This document shows, one piece after another, positions 27,208-35,942 of a stretch of DNA of 64,000 bases (its first letter is position 1; the number at the start of each line of letters is the position of its first letter). The DNA lies in contig NZ_JBEWSZ010000001.1 of the NCBI RefSeq assembly GCF_040537815.1, forward strand, positions 248,001 through 312,000. Direction: 5' to 3'. The position numbers were made by a program, and so were the translations under genes. The DNA is from Mesorhizobium shangrilense. GTDB taxonomy: Bacteria > Pseudomonadota > Alphaproteobacteria > Rhizobiales > Rhizobiaceae. Under the pieces are notes generated by a model that had not been told where the DNA came from, searched no databases, and saw only the letters and a program-made list of their open reading frames with translations.

Positions 27208-28023
27208 GTGAGCGAAGATACCGTTGCCTTCGACGTCGAGGACGGCATTGCCTGGGTGCGTTTCAACCGCCCCGAAAAACGCAATTGCATGAACCCGGCG
27301 CTCAACCAAAGGATGATGGAAGTTCTCGACCGGCTTGAATTCCGTGATGATGTCGGGGTTCTCGTGTTGTCCGGCGAGGGCAGTGCCTGGTCGGCGGGCA
27401 TGGACCTCAAGGAGTATTTTCGCGAGACCGAGGCCAAGGGGCTCGGTGCTGTCCGCAAGGCGCAGGCGGAAGCCTATGGCTGGTGGCGGCGGCTGCGCTG
27501 GTATCGCAAGCCGACCATCGCCATGGTCAATGGCTGGTGCTTCGGCGGCGGCTATGGCCCGCTCTTCGCCTGCGACCTCGCCTTCGCCGCCGACGAGGCG
27601 CAGTTCGCCCTGTCCGAGATCAACTGGGGCATCCTGCCGGGCGGCGGCGCCACCAAGGTGGTGGTAGACCTGCTGTCGATGCGCGACGCCATGTATCACG
27701 CGCTGACCGGCGAACTCATCGACGGCAAGAAGGCAGCCGCGTGGAAGCTGGTCAATGAAAGCCTGCCGCTGGCCGAACTGAAGGCGCGGGTCACCGAGGT
27801 CGCCAACATTGTGCTGAAGAAGAACCCGGTGGCGCTCAAGGCGACCAAGGACGCCATCCGCCGCGTCGCCGAGATGACCTACGACAATGCCGAGGACTAT
27901 CTGGTGCGGGCGCAGGAGGCGGCGAATTCGCAGGACAATGAAGGGCGCAAGGAAGGCATTCGCCAGTTCATCGACGAAAAGAGCTACAAGCCTGGCCTCG
28001 GCGCCTATGACAAAGCGAGATGA
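27208..28023 (+). CDS. p-Hydroxycinnamoyl-CoA hydratase/lyase (feruloyl-CoA type)
   Basis: The 271-aa crotonase-fold protein shows HCHL-specific features: SGEGSAWSAGMDLKEYFRET in the first oxyanion-hole segment, NGWCFGGGYGPLFACD in the second, and the catalytic Glu in ALSEINWGILPGGG. This enzyme hydrates feruloyl- or coumaroyl-CoA and cleaves it to an aromatic aldehyde (vanillin, 4-hydroxybenzaldehyde) plus acetyl-CoA. GGGAGGATTATC precedes the GTG start. It is coupled to the CoA ligase gene and controlled by the divergent MarR protein through paired operators. Confidence 0.9.
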   Translation: MSEDTVAFDVEDGIAWVRFNRPEKRNCMNPALNQRMMEVLDRLEFRDDVGVLVLSGEGSAWSAGMDLKEYFRETEAKGLGAVRKAQAEAYGWWRRLRWYRKPTIAMVNGWCFGGGYGPLFACDLAFAADEAQFALSEINWGILPGGGATKVVVDLLSMRDAMYHALTGELIDGKKAAAWKLVNESLPLAELKARVTEVANIVLKKNPVALKATKDAIRRVAEMTYDNAEDYLVRAQEAANSQDNEGRKEGIRQFIDEKSYKPGLGAYDKAR

Positions 28024-28067
28024 CTGGCAAAGCCAACAAGGTGTGATGCTCTCGGGAGGAGATGCGG

Positions 28068-29558
28068 ATGGCCTGGACGACGCCCGATCCCGTGGCTCTG
28101 CATGCCAGCGCGCAGCCGGATCGCCTTGCCTGCGTCGATCTCGCATCGGGGCGGCGCTGGACTTATGCCGCGCTTGACGAGGCCATCCAGTGCGCCATCG
28201 CGGTTCTCGAACGTTACGACATCGAGCCTGGACAGAGGATCGCGACACTTGCCCGCAACAGCGCCGACCTGTTGATCCTGCAGCAGGCGGCGATGCGGCT
28301 CGGCGCCGTCTTCGTACCGGTCAACTGGCGGCTCGCGGGCGCCGAGCAAGAGGCGATCCTTGCCGATTGCGCTCCGGTGCTGCTGCTGCATGACGCGGCA
28401 TTGGCCGCAACGCTGCCCAGGGGCTGCATTCCCGTCGCGGTCGCCGCCTTCGCGGCCGCGGTCGAAGCCGCACGGCCGGCGCCGCGCCGTGCCTTCCCCA
28501 CCGATGACGTGCCGTCGATCATCCTCTACACATCGGGCACGTCGGGCCGGCCCAAGGGCGTCATCGTCACGGAGCGCAACGCCTTTGCCACCGCCGTTAA
28601 TTTCGGTGTGCTGGGGCGGGTCGGCAATGCCAGTGTCTTCCTCTGCGATGCGCCGATGTTCCATGTCATCGGTCTCATCACCAGCCTGCGTCCGCCCCTG
28701 CTGCAAGGTGGCGCGGTGCTGATCGCGCCCGGCTTCGACGCCAGCCTCACCAACCGTCGGCTGGCCGATCCGACGCTCGGCGTCACCCATTATTTCTGCG
28801 TCCCGCAGATGGCCAGGATGCTGCGCGAAAACGCGGATTTCGCGCCGGCGCAGTGGACGGTCACCGCCATCTTCACCGGCGGCGCGCCCAATCCGGCCGC
28901 CGACATCCTTTGGTGGCTGGAGCAGGGTATCCGCATGGTCGATGGCTTCGGCATGACCGAGGCCGGCACCGTGCTGGGCATGCCGGTCGAGGCGGAGCAG
29001 ATCGCCCGCAAAGCCGGCTCCTCCGGCTTGCCGGCGCCATCGCTTTGCCTGCGCCTCGTCGATGATGACGGCCGCGATGTCGGGGCGGGGGAGGCCGGCG
29101 AGATATGGCTCAGCGGTCCCAATGTCACGCCCGGTTACTGGAACCGGCCAGAGGAGACAGCAAGGGCTTTCACCGATGACTGGTTCCACACCGGCGACAT
29201 TGCGCGCCGTGACGAGGACGGGTTCGTCACCCTCGTCGACCGCCGCAAGGACATGTTCATCTCGGGTGGGGAAAACGTCTATCCGGTCGAGGTCGAGATG
29301 GTGTTGCTCGATCATCCCGACATCGCCGAAGCAGCGGTCATCGGCATTGCCGATGACCGCTGGGGCGAGGTCGGGCGCGCCTTCGTCGTGCTCAAGCCCG
29401 GCCGTGTTGTCGATCCGGCGGCGCTGGCGGACCATTGCAGCGCCCGCATCGCCCGCTACAAGGTGCCGAAGGAATTTTTGCCCACCGAAGCACTGCCGCG
29501 CACCGCGTCCGGCAAGATCCAGAAACACATTTTGCGCGGGTGGCCCAAGCCGGGTTGA
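28068..29558 (+). CDS. AMP-forming hydroxycinnamate (feruloyl/coumaroyl) CoA ligase
   Basis: The 496-aa product is an ANL-family ligase: P-loop ILYTSGTSGRPKGVIV, the A5 motif GFGMTEAG, the hinge DRRKDMFISGGENVYP, and the catalytic Lys in RTASGKIQKH. Its place after the hydratase-lyase supports ferulate or coumarate as substrate, giving the CoA thioester used by the neighbour. The start at 28068 has the best spacing from GGGAGGAG. Family members also activate other carboxylic acids, so the acid is an inference. No vanillin dehydrogenase gene follows here. Confidence 0.86.
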   Translation: MAWTTPDPVALHASAQPDRLACVDLASGRRWTYAALDEAIQCAIAVLERYDIEPGQRIATLARNSADLLILQQAAMRLGAVFVPVNWRLAGAEQEAILADCAPVLLLHDAALAATLPRGCIPVAVAAFAAAVEAARPAPRRAFPTDDVPSIILYTSGTSGRPKGVIVTERNAFATAVNFGVLGRVGNASVFLCDAPMFHVIGLITSLRPPLLQGGAVLIAPGFDASLTNRRLADPTLGVTHYFCVPQMARMLRENADFAPAQWTVTAIFTGGAPNPAADILWWLEQGIRMVDGFGMTEAGTVLGMPVEAEQIARKAGSSGLPAPSLCLRLVDDDGRDVGAGEAGEIWLSGPNVTPGYWNRPEETARAFTDDWFHTGDIARRDEDGFVTLVDRRKDMFISGGENVYPVEVEMVLLDHPDIAEAAVIGIADDRWGEVGRAFVVLKPGRVVDPAALADHCSARIARYKVPKEFLPTEALPRTASGKIQKHILRGWPKPG

Positions 29559-29602
29559 GGCCGACGTGGAGGCCGAAGACTTTGGCGTGCCGGCAGCGCT
29601 GG

Positions 29603-30328
29603 TCAGCTCACGGGCGCGACGCGAAAGATCGCCATGGCGGCGGCGACGATTGCTGCGTTGTCGGCGGCCGTCGTTCCATCGGGAAGCTGCCTGCCGTCTT
29701 CCAGCCCGACGCGTGTCGACCATCGCCCTTGATGCGCGAGCGCGACAAACGGCCAGACGGTCGCGTCCATGCCATGCAGCAGGATGGGGCGCCTGACCGA
29801 GGCGCGTTCGAGGACAGCGTGAATGCCGTCCGCGACCTCGCGCGCGGTGGACAGGTCCTGTTCCTCGATCTCGATGAGAATGCGCAACACGCGGTTGTGG
29901 CCGGGAAGGCCGACGAAGCGCTGCGCATCGGCGACGGAGGCGAGGCCCGCCTCGATGCCGACGCCACGTTTCCGCAACAGGTCCATGACGGTCGGCGCGT
30001 CGGCTTCCGACAGGTTGACCGAGGCGTAGTCGGGCAGTTCGCGCCATGCGCCAATCGCGGTGCGGGTGCGTTCCTCGTCGTTCTCGATCCAGGCACCGGT
30101 CGAGACGCCGATCAGCGTGCCCGGACAGGCGCGGCGCACGGCCAGCACGGTGTCATCAATGGCTCCGAGGCTTTCGCGTCCGTCCGTCCCGCGCGGATGG
30201 ATGTGCAGTTCGGTGGCGCCCGCGGCGACGCACGCGGCGGCATCGCTCGCCATCGCCTGCGCGGTGAGCGGCAGCTTCGGGTGGAAGTCGCGGGGACGGG
30301 CGCCGTTGATGCAGGCCTGGACGATCAT
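29603..30328 (-). CDS. BKACE-family (3-keto-5-aminohexanoate cleavage) protein, short form
   Basis: The 241-aa protein carries the BKACE/DUF849 zinc motif HIHPRG (H42, H44) near the N-terminus after a TIM-barrel first strand (VQACINGARPRDFHPKLP). Family members condense beta-keto acids with acetyl-CoA. The usual length is close to 300 residues; this is a shorter version with a trimmed C-terminus. It converges on the CoA ligase gene. The beta-keto acid substrate is unknown. Confidence 0.82.
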   Translation of the reverse strand: MIVQACINGARPRDFHPKLPLTAQAMASDAAACVAAGATELHIHPRGTDGRESLGAIDDTVLAVRRACPGTLIGVSTGAWIENDEERTRTAIGAWRELPDYASVNLSEADAPTVMDLLRKRGVGIEAGLASVADAQRFVGLPGHNRVLRILIEIEEQDLSTAREVADGIHAVLERASVRRPILLHGMDATVWPFVALAHQGRWSTRVGLEDGRQLPDGTTAADNAAIVAAAMAIFRVAPVS

Positions 30329-30465
30329 GGGCGTTCCTCGGGCAGAGGCCGCCAGTGTAGCGGCGCATGGCGGGGTGGCAAAGGGTAGGGTGGTGAGACT
30401 GCTGACAGTGGAGCGGCGACGGAAGTGGCGGAGGAATGCATGATGACGTTAGGCCGAGATCCTTC

Positions 30466-30625
30466 GCGCCCCCCTCTGTCCTGCCGGACATCTCCCCCAC
30501 AGGTGGGGAGATTGGCTGTCACCTCCGCTTTCGCCAATCTCCAGCGTTGTAGAAGGGAGCCGGCGCTGCAACTGCCAATCTCCCCCCTTGTGGGGGAGAT
30601 GTCCGGCAGGACAGAGGGGGGCGCT
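30466..30625. repeat. RIME-like mosaic palindrome, type B
   Basis: The left arm is GCGCCCCCCTCTGTCCTGCC and the right arm its reverse complement, GGCAGGACAGAGGGGGGCGC. Inner arms are ATCTCCCCCAC / GTGGGGGAGAT. The centre contains TTCGCCAATCTCCAGCGTTG, the same core as in type A elements read on the other strand. A second copy lies at 52501. Confidence 0.85.
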
Positions 30626-30681
30626 GTCCCGCCAGCGTTGAAGAGGCTTTATGCGCGGCGGGGCAACTCATCCTAGTCGCC

Positions 30682-31959
30682 TCACTTCGCCGCCTGCGTT
30701 CCCCCCACCTGATCCGCATCCGTCAGCGTGCCCAGGAACACCACGATATCGTCGATCTCGGCATCCGTCAGCGCCGGCTTGTCGCCGGGTTTCTTGCCGA
30801 AGGGCGGGTCCTGGTTGAGGTTTCCCCAATACGCCCTTGGCAGGTCATCATTCACCCTCACCGTGCCGTCCGCGTTCTTCGGATACCAGTGGGCGGGATC
30901 GGTGTCGCGCGTGGCGTAGAAGGCGACGGCGTCGCGCAGCGTGTGGAAAGTGCCGTTGTGGAAGAAGCTTTTCCGCAGCGCCACATTGCGCAGCGAGGGC
31001 GTGCGGAACAGGCCGCAATATTCGGCGCGACCTTTGAAATCGGTCCGCAGCGGGCCGCACAGGCCGAGATCGAAATATTTGGGGTCTGCATTGGCTGCAA
31101 TTGCGGGGTTGCGCGGCACGCTGACGCCGATCAGGCCGAAATCGGTGAATTGCGGCGGCTCGCCGTCATTGGCCCGGCGGCTCAGATGGCAGCTGGCGCA
31201 ATTGCCCTTCGCTTCGTCCTCGAACAGGTCGAGGCCATGCATTTCCTGCGCGGATAGCGTCGCCTTGCCTGCGAGGAAGGCGTCGTAGCGGCTGGAATAG
31301 GGGTAGAAATCAGCGCTGCCCTGCTCGAGCGTGCCGAGCGCCTCGGCGGCGGCCTCCAAGGCGTCGTCCGGGTGGTCGAACACCGCATCGCCGAAGGCCG
31401 CCCTGAATTCGCTGGCATAGGCGGCCTTGCGCAGATTGACGCTGATTGCGCCGGCATCCTTGTTGGCCATTTCGAACGGCGACAGCAGCGGGATCTTGGC
31501 CTGGTCCACCCCGTGGTCGACGCGGCCGTCCCAGGTCAGGCCGCCGGTCGGCCCATTGTCGACACTCTCATCGCCCTCGTCGTCGGAATCATGGAAATGC
31601 TCGTTGAAGGCCGGCACTGCCTGGATGTAGCGCAGCGACGGCACGGCGCGCAGCCCGGGCTGGTCGAGATGCGGGCCGCCCATCTCGACGGGCGCTTCCG
31701 AGGCCGGGCCGAAGGCATGGCGCGGATCATGGCAGGACGAGCAGGCCTGCTTGCCGGAGGCAGACAGCCCAGGGTCGAAGAACAGCTTTCGGCCGAGTTC
31801 AATCAGCGCGGCGGCCCGGGCATAGGCGTCCGCGCGCGACATCGGGCCGGGGTGGAGGCTGCTCGTTCCGGCGGAGAGGGAATTGCCGGGCAGGATTGTG
31901 GCGAGGGTGAATAATGCCGCTGCTGCGATGGATCGGCTTTTCCTTTGTCGCGCTGTCAT
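30682..31959 (-). CDS. Di-heme cytochrome c peroxidase / MauG-family protein
   Basis: The 425-aa periplasmic protein has a signal sequence (IAAAALFTLATILPGNSLSA) and two CxxCH heme sites at 73-77 (CSSCH) and 254-258 (CASCH), plus FFHNGTFHTLRDAVAFYATR near the C-terminus, typical of MauG/CcpA-like enzymes. The start at 31959 was taken because it places the signal peptide at the N-terminus. Such proteins reduce peroxide or oxidise partner proteins. It is divergent from a phosphatase gene, across a type C repeat. Confidence 0.9.
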   Translation of the reverse strand: MTARQRKSRSIAAAALFTLATILPGNSLSAGTSSLHPGPMSRADAYARAAALIELGRKLFFDPGLSASGKQACSSCHDPRHAFGPASEAPVEMGGPHLDQPGLRAVPSLRYIQAVPAFNEHFHDSDDEGDESVDNGPTGGLTWDGRVDHGVDQAKIPLLSPFEMANKDAGAISVNLRKAAYASEFRAAFGDAVFDHPDDALEAAAEALGTLEQGSADFYPYSSRYDAFLAGKATLSAQEMHGLDLFEDEAKGNCASCHLSRRANDGEPPQFTDFGLIGVSVPRNPAIAANADPKYFDLGLCGPLRTDFKGRAEYCGLFRTPSLRNVALRKSFFHNGTFHTLRDAVAFYATRDTDPAHWYPKNADGTVRVNDDLPRAYWGNLNQDPPFGKKPGDKPALTDAEIDDIVVFLGTLTDADQVGGTQAAK

Positions 31960-32032
31960 GCTGAAAGCCCGGTTTGCATTTTGCCGATTAGGGGTGTGGA
32001 TTGCTACGGATTGATGACTGGCAGATGAAATT

Positions 32033-32216
32033 GCCAAGCTGGAACACCCCTCATCCGACCGCTTCGCGACCACCTTCTCCCACAAGGGTGTTTGGACCGG
32101 AGACATCGCTAACGATGGTGGTTGCCAGAAGCGCGCGAGTACGCCCCTTCTCCCCTTGTGGGAGAAGGTGGATCGGTGCGCAGCGCCGAGACGGATGAGG
32201 GGTGTTCCAGCTTGGC
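32033..32216. repeat. RIME-like palindrome, type C, with 25-bp terminal inverted repeats
   Basis: Ends are perfect 25-bp inverted repeats, beginning GCCAAGCTGGAACACCCCTC. Inner arms CCACCTTCTCCCACAAGG and CCCCTTGTGGGAGAAGGTGG enclose a unique centre of about 50 bases. Lies between the divergent peroxidase and phosphatase genes. Confidence 0.85.
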
Positions 32217-32230
32217 GTGATCCCATCAAC

Positions 32231-32248
32231 CTGTCACAAAGCTGACAA
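32231..32248 (+). promoter_or_regulatory. PHO-box-like site
   Basis: CTGTCAC-AAAG-CTGACAA, two 7-base repeats 11 bases apart, fits the PhoB consensus CTGTCAT-N4-CTGTCAT with three mismatches in total. It is 60 bases upstream of the phosphatase start, which supports phosphate-starvation control of that gene. Confidence 0.5.
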
Positions 32249-32308
32249 GTGCCGGTCCTAGCGTCACCATGCTCCTCTAGCCATACCCCCAGCCATGAGG
32301 CATCTCCC

Positions 32309-33841
32309 ATGATCAGGTCGCTTTTCTCCCTCTGCCTCGCGTCAACCGCGCTGGCATCGCTCGCCCCCGCCGCCAACGCGGCACCTCCCGGCTATGACAA
32401 GATCGACACGGTCGTCGTCATCTACGCCGAGAACCGCAGCTTCGATAATCTCTATGGCGGCTTCCCGGGCGCCAACGGCCTGGCGAATGTCACGGCCGAC
32501 CAGGCGCGCCAGCTCGATCGCGACGGCCAGCCGCTTGCCGAATTGCCGCCGGCCTGGGGCGGCCTGACCGCCAAGGGCGTGACGCCGCCGGTTACCGAGG
32601 CGCAGTCGGCGCATCTGGCCAATGCCGTCTTCGCCATCGACGATCCCAAGGGGTTCAACGAAAACACCAGCGTCATCACCCATGATCTCTGGCACCGTTT
32701 CTACCAGGAGCAGATGCAGATCAACGCTGGCCGCAACGACAAATTCGTCGCCTGGGCCGATTCCGGCAGCCTCGTCATGGGCCACTATGACGGCTCCAAC
32801 CTGCCGATGTGGGCGGTGGCCAAGAAATATGTGCTGGCCGACAACTTCTTCCAGGGTGCCTTCGGCGGTTCCTTCCTCAACCATTTCGCGCTCGCCTGCG
32901 CTTGCACGCCCTATTATCCGCATGCCGACACCAGCCCGATCAAGGGCCAGATCGCCGTCGTCGATCCGGATGGCGTGACGCTCAAGGTGGCCGACAATTC
33001 GCCGCCCTCGGCGCTGGGCGGCGTGCCGAAATTCGTCAATGACGGCGCCATCACACCGGACTTCTACGCCGTCAACACCATGCAGCCGCCTTACCAGCCG
33101 AGCGCCAACAAGCCGGCGGCGGGCGGCGACGCCGCGCTCGCCGACCCTGCAGCCCCAACCACGCTGCCGCCGCAGCACGACATCACCATCGGCGACCTCC
33201 TGTCGCTGAAGGGCATCGACTGGGCCTGGTATGCCGGTGCCTGGCAGGCGGCGCTCGACGGCAAGAACGCCACCCCGGTGCCGAACTTCCAGTTCCACCA
33301 CCAGCCCTTCAACTATTTCGCGGCCTATGCGCCGGGCACTGCCGCGCGCGCCCAGCATCTGCGCGATGGCGGCCTCGGTGGCACGGAGTTCATCAAGGCA
33401 ATCGACGACGGCAAGCTGCCCGCCGTTTCCTTCTACAAGCCGCAGGGCAATCTCAACGAGCACAGCGGCTATGCCGACGTGACATCAGGCGACCAGCATC
33501 TGGCCGACCTGGTTTCGCATCTGGAGAAGAGCCCGCAATGGAGCCATATGCTGGTCGTCGTCGCCTATGACGAGAATGGCGGCTTCTGGGACCATGTCGC
33601 GCCGCCCAAGGCCGACCGCTGGGGTCCAGGCAACCGCATCCCCGCCTTCATCATCTCGCCCTATGCCAGGACGGGAACCGTCGACCACACCCAATACGAC
33701 ACGACGTCGATCCTGCGCTTCATCACCGCGCGCTACGATTTGCCGGTGCTGACCGGCATCGTCGCCCGCGACAAGGCGCTTGCCGCCAATGGTGAGCCGC
33801 CGATGGGCGATCTGACCGCCGCGCTCGACCTCAGCCGGTAG
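32309..33841 (+). CDS. Secreted acid phosphatase / phospholipase C-type phosphoesterase
   Basis: The 510-aa protein has a signal peptide (LASLAPAANA|A) and the phosphoesterase-family opening DTVVVIYAENRSFDNLYGGF, with YDENGGFWDHVAPP and IPAFIISPYART later on, as in bacterial AcpA acid phosphatases and phosphatidylcholine-specific phospholipases C. Expected location is the periplasm or medium; role is phosphate release from phosphoesters. A PHO-box-like site lies upstream. The 3' end overlaps the opposing TetR gene by 11 bases. Confidence 0.87.
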   Translation: MIRSLFSLCLASTALASLAPAANAAPPGYDKIDTVVVIYAENRSFDNLYGGFPGANGLANVTADQARQLDRDGQPLAELPPAWGGLTAKGVTPPVTEAQSAHLANAVFAIDDPKGFNENTSVITHDLWHRFYQEQMQINAGRNDKFVAWADSGSLVMGHYDGSNLPMWAVAKKYVLADNFFQGAFGGSFLNHFALACACTPYYPHADTSPIKGQIAVVDPDGVTLKVADNSPPSALGGVPKFVNDGAITPDFYAVNTMQPPYQPSANKPAAGGDAALADPAAPTTLPPQHDITIGDLLSLKGIDWAWYAGAWQAALDGKNATPVPNFQFHHQPFNYFAAYAPGTAARAQHLRDGGLGGTEFIKAIDDGKLPAVSFYKPQGNLNEHSGYADVTSGDQHLADLVSHLEKSPQWSHMLVVVAYDENGGFWDHVAPPKADRWGPGNRIPAFIISPYARTGTVDHTQYDTTSILRFITARYDLPVLTGIVARDKALAANGEPPMGDLTAALDLSR

Positions 33842-34406
33842 TTCGGCGCGGCCGTCGGGTCGCCAAAAGGAGATGGTCGCGCAGTTGCACGTCGTTTCCC
33901 GATGGAATTCCCGACATGTCGGCCAGCCAGACGCCGTCGGCGGCGAGCCGCACGACCGCGAGGTCGAGGCCGCCATCCGTCGCCTTGTGGCGTTCCAGCC
34001 GCGCCCCCAGCCACCGCGCCCACAAGGCGCGCAAGCCGGCATCGGTCAGCATCGAGATCGACAGGGGAGCCCAGGGGCTTCCAGCGGCATCCGTGCCGAT
34101 ATGGAAGACCGCCTCGACATAGGCGCGCGTAAAGGCGCCGTTGGGTTCGGGGTCGGCCGCGATGCGTTCGTCCAGTTCGCGGTCTATCATATCAAGCAGT
34201 TCCGCGAACACGGCATCGATCAGGGCCTGCTTGCTGGGGAAGTGGTGAATGAACCCGCCCTTGGTGACGCCGGCGGCATCGGCGACGGCCTGGACGGTGA
34301 CGGCGGCCAGGCCTTGCTCGACGGCCAGCCTTGCCGCTTCGTCGAGCAGGGCGCGCCGGACGCGTTCTGGCTGCTTGGCGCGGGTGTAGCCGCCAGCGGT
34401 GCTCAT
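33831..34406 (-). CDS. TetR-family repressor
   Basis: The 191-aa protein has the TetR helix-turn-helix (DEAARLAVEQGLAAVTVQAV, DAAGVTKGGFIHHFPSKQAL). Its ATG overlaps the stop of the SMR transporter gene (ATGA at 34403-34406), so the two are translationally coupled. It likely represses the smr-tetR operon through the palindrome at 34779 and responds to a cationic drug or other SMR substrate. Confidence 0.9.
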   Translation of the reverse strand: MSTAGGYTRAKQPERVRRALLDEAARLAVEQGLAAVTVQAVADAAGVTKGGFIHHFPSKQALIDAVFAELLDMIDRELDERIAADPEPNGAFTRAYVEAVFHIGTDAAGSPWAPLSISMLTDAGLRALWARWLGARLERHKATDGGLDLAVVRLAADGVWLADMSGIPSGNDVQLRDHLLLATRRPRRTTG

Positions 34407-34750
34407 CAATGCGCGACGCTGTTCGAAAAGACGTTCATCACGACAACGCCGGACACAATCAGCGCAATGCCGGCCAGCGCCGCCGCGTCGAGCGTGAAGC
34501 GAAACACGAAGACGCTGACCAGTGAGGTCAGCACGATGCCGAGCCCCGCCCAGATCGCATAGGCGACACCCAGCGGAATGAGCTTCAGCGCCTGCGATAG
34601 GAAGAAAAGCGCCGCGACGAAGCACAGCGCCATGGCGAGGGTAGGGATCAGCCGGCTGAACTGCTCGGACTTTTGCAGCAGCGACGAGCCCGTCACCTCG
34701 CAGATGATGGCAAGCGCAAGGGCGCCATAGGCGATTAGGGTAGGGCTCAT
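34406..34750 (-). CDS. Small multidrug resistance (SMR) family transporter
   Basis: The 114-aa protein has four transmembrane helices. The conserved Glu is in TM1 (ALAIICEVTGSSLLQKSEQF) and the family motif YAIWAGLGIVLTSL is present. SMR proteins (EmrE, SugE/Gdx) export quaternary cations or guanidinium with proton antiport in the inner membrane as dimers. The start at 34750 matches the family; 34762 is an alternative. It is the first gene of an operon with its TetR repressor. Confidence 0.92.
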   Translation of the reverse strand: MSPTLIAYGALALAIICEVTGSSLLQKSEQFSRLIPTLAMALCFVAALFFLSQALKLIPLGVAYAIWAGLGIVLTSLVSVFVFRFTLDAAALAGIALIVSGVVVMNVFSNSVAH

Positions 34751-34778
34751 GAATGGGTCCATCTGCAGGCTGAATCGA

Positions 34779-34802
34779 AAGATACCATACGGTCGGTATC
34801 TT
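34779..34802. promoter_or_regulatory. TetR operator upstream of the SMR gene
   Basis: A perfect inverted repeat AAGATACC-N8-GGTATCTT, 24 bp, lies 28 bases upstream of the SMR gene start. Size and symmetry suit a TetR-family dimer pair, so it is the likely autoregulatory site of the smr-tetR operon. Confidence 0.7.
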
Positions 34803-34850
34803 TTGGAGTCAATCGATCTAAAAGCAGTCTGATCCCCTGGCGCTGGTCGC

Positions 34851-35840
34851 TCAGAGCGTAACGACGATCTTGCCGAACTGCTGGTTCGCTTCGAGATAGC
34901 GATGCGCCTCGACGATCTCTTCGAACAGGAAGATCCTGTCGATCGTCGGCCTGAGGGCGCCCGACTGCAGGCCGTCGAGGATGAACGTCCTTGCGTTTTC
35001 CAATCGCTGGGGATCGCCAGTGATCTCGTGGACGAGATAGCCGCGCAACGTCAGCGTCTTGGCCAGCACCGCAAACAGCGGGAAGGGCGTCGGCTCCGGG
35101 CTCAGGCCGCCATATTCGAGGAGGATGCCGCCTGGCGACATCGCCGCCGTCAGCGGTTCGAAGATCGGGCCGCCGATGGCGTCGAGCACCACGCGCACGC
35201 CGTGCGGGCCGGCGATCGCCTTCAACTTGGTTTCCAGGTCTTCCTCCGCCGAGGCGACGACGTGAGTGGCGCCGAAATCGAGCAGGGCCTGTCTCTTCGC
35301 CGATGTCCGGGTCACCGCGATCGGTGTCGCACCGACCATTCTGGCGATCTGGATCGCCGCAAGTCCGACGCTGCTCGATGCGGCGGTGATGACGACGAAG
35401 TCGCCGCAGCGCAGCCTGGCGATATCGATCAGCGCGCCATAGGCGGTGAGATAGGGCATCCAGAGCGCCGCTGCTTCTTTCCAGCTCAGTGACGGCGGAT
35501 GCTTGACGACGAGCCCGGCGGGGTAGGTGGCGAGTTCGCCATAGGCCGGCCAGCGGACCATCGACCGTGGCGGGATGATGCTGACAGCGTCGCCAGGAGC
35601 AAAGCCGTCTACGCCGTCGCCGACCGCCTCGACGATGCCGGCGGCCTCGAGGCCAAGCCCGGACGGGAAGGTCGGCGTCTCGATGTAATTGCCCGACCGC
35701 AGCAATGCCTCGGCCCGGTTGAGGCCGAGCGCCCTGACGCGGATCCGCACCTCGCCCGGGCCGGGCGCGGGAACATCGACCGTCTCGATGCGCAGGACTT
35801 CCGGACCGCCATATTGATGAAAGCGAATGACGCGTGACAT
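34851..35840 (-). CDS. Quinone oxidoreductase-type MDR protein (zinc-free)
   Basis: The 329-aa protein has the MDR layout without zinc ligands: RFHQYGGPEVLRIETVDVPA, the catalytic-domain GLEAAGIVEAVGDGVDGFAPGD, and the NADPH-binding ITAASSSVGLAAIQIAR. It belongs to the quinone oxidoreductase/zeta-crystallin group and reduces quinones or enones with NADPH. GGAG lies 8 bases before the ATG at 35840. It is divergent from a LysR gene, which probably regulates it. Confidence 0.87.
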   Translation of the reverse strand: MSRVIRFHQYGGPEVLRIETVDVPAPGPGEVRIRVRALGLNRAEALLRSGNYIETPTFPSGLGLEAAGIVEAVGDGVDGFAPGDAVSIIPPRSMVRWPAYGELATYPAGLVVKHPPSLSWKEAAALWMPYLTAYGALIDIARLRCGDFVVITAASSSVGLAAIQIARMVGATPIAVTRTSAKRQALLDFGATHVVASAEEDLETKLKAIAGPHGVRVVLDAIGGPIFEPLTAAMSPGGILLEYGGLSPEPTPFPLFAVLAKTLTLRGYLVHEITGDPQRLENARTFILDGLQSGALRPTIDRIFLFEEIVEAHRYLEANQQFGKIVVTL

Positions 35841-35942
35841 GGGCATAACTCCAAATCAATTGAATGGAATGAGCTATGTCGGAGCGGTATCTGCGGATAA
35901 ATGTTGCTTTTGGCAGAACAGTGGAAACCAGAGGTTTTGAAT

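Noticed and set aside
28005..30047. A 680-codon open frame on the minus strand
   Set aside because: Antisense of the CoA ligase gene, with a continuation through part of the BKACE gene in the wrong frame; no motif.
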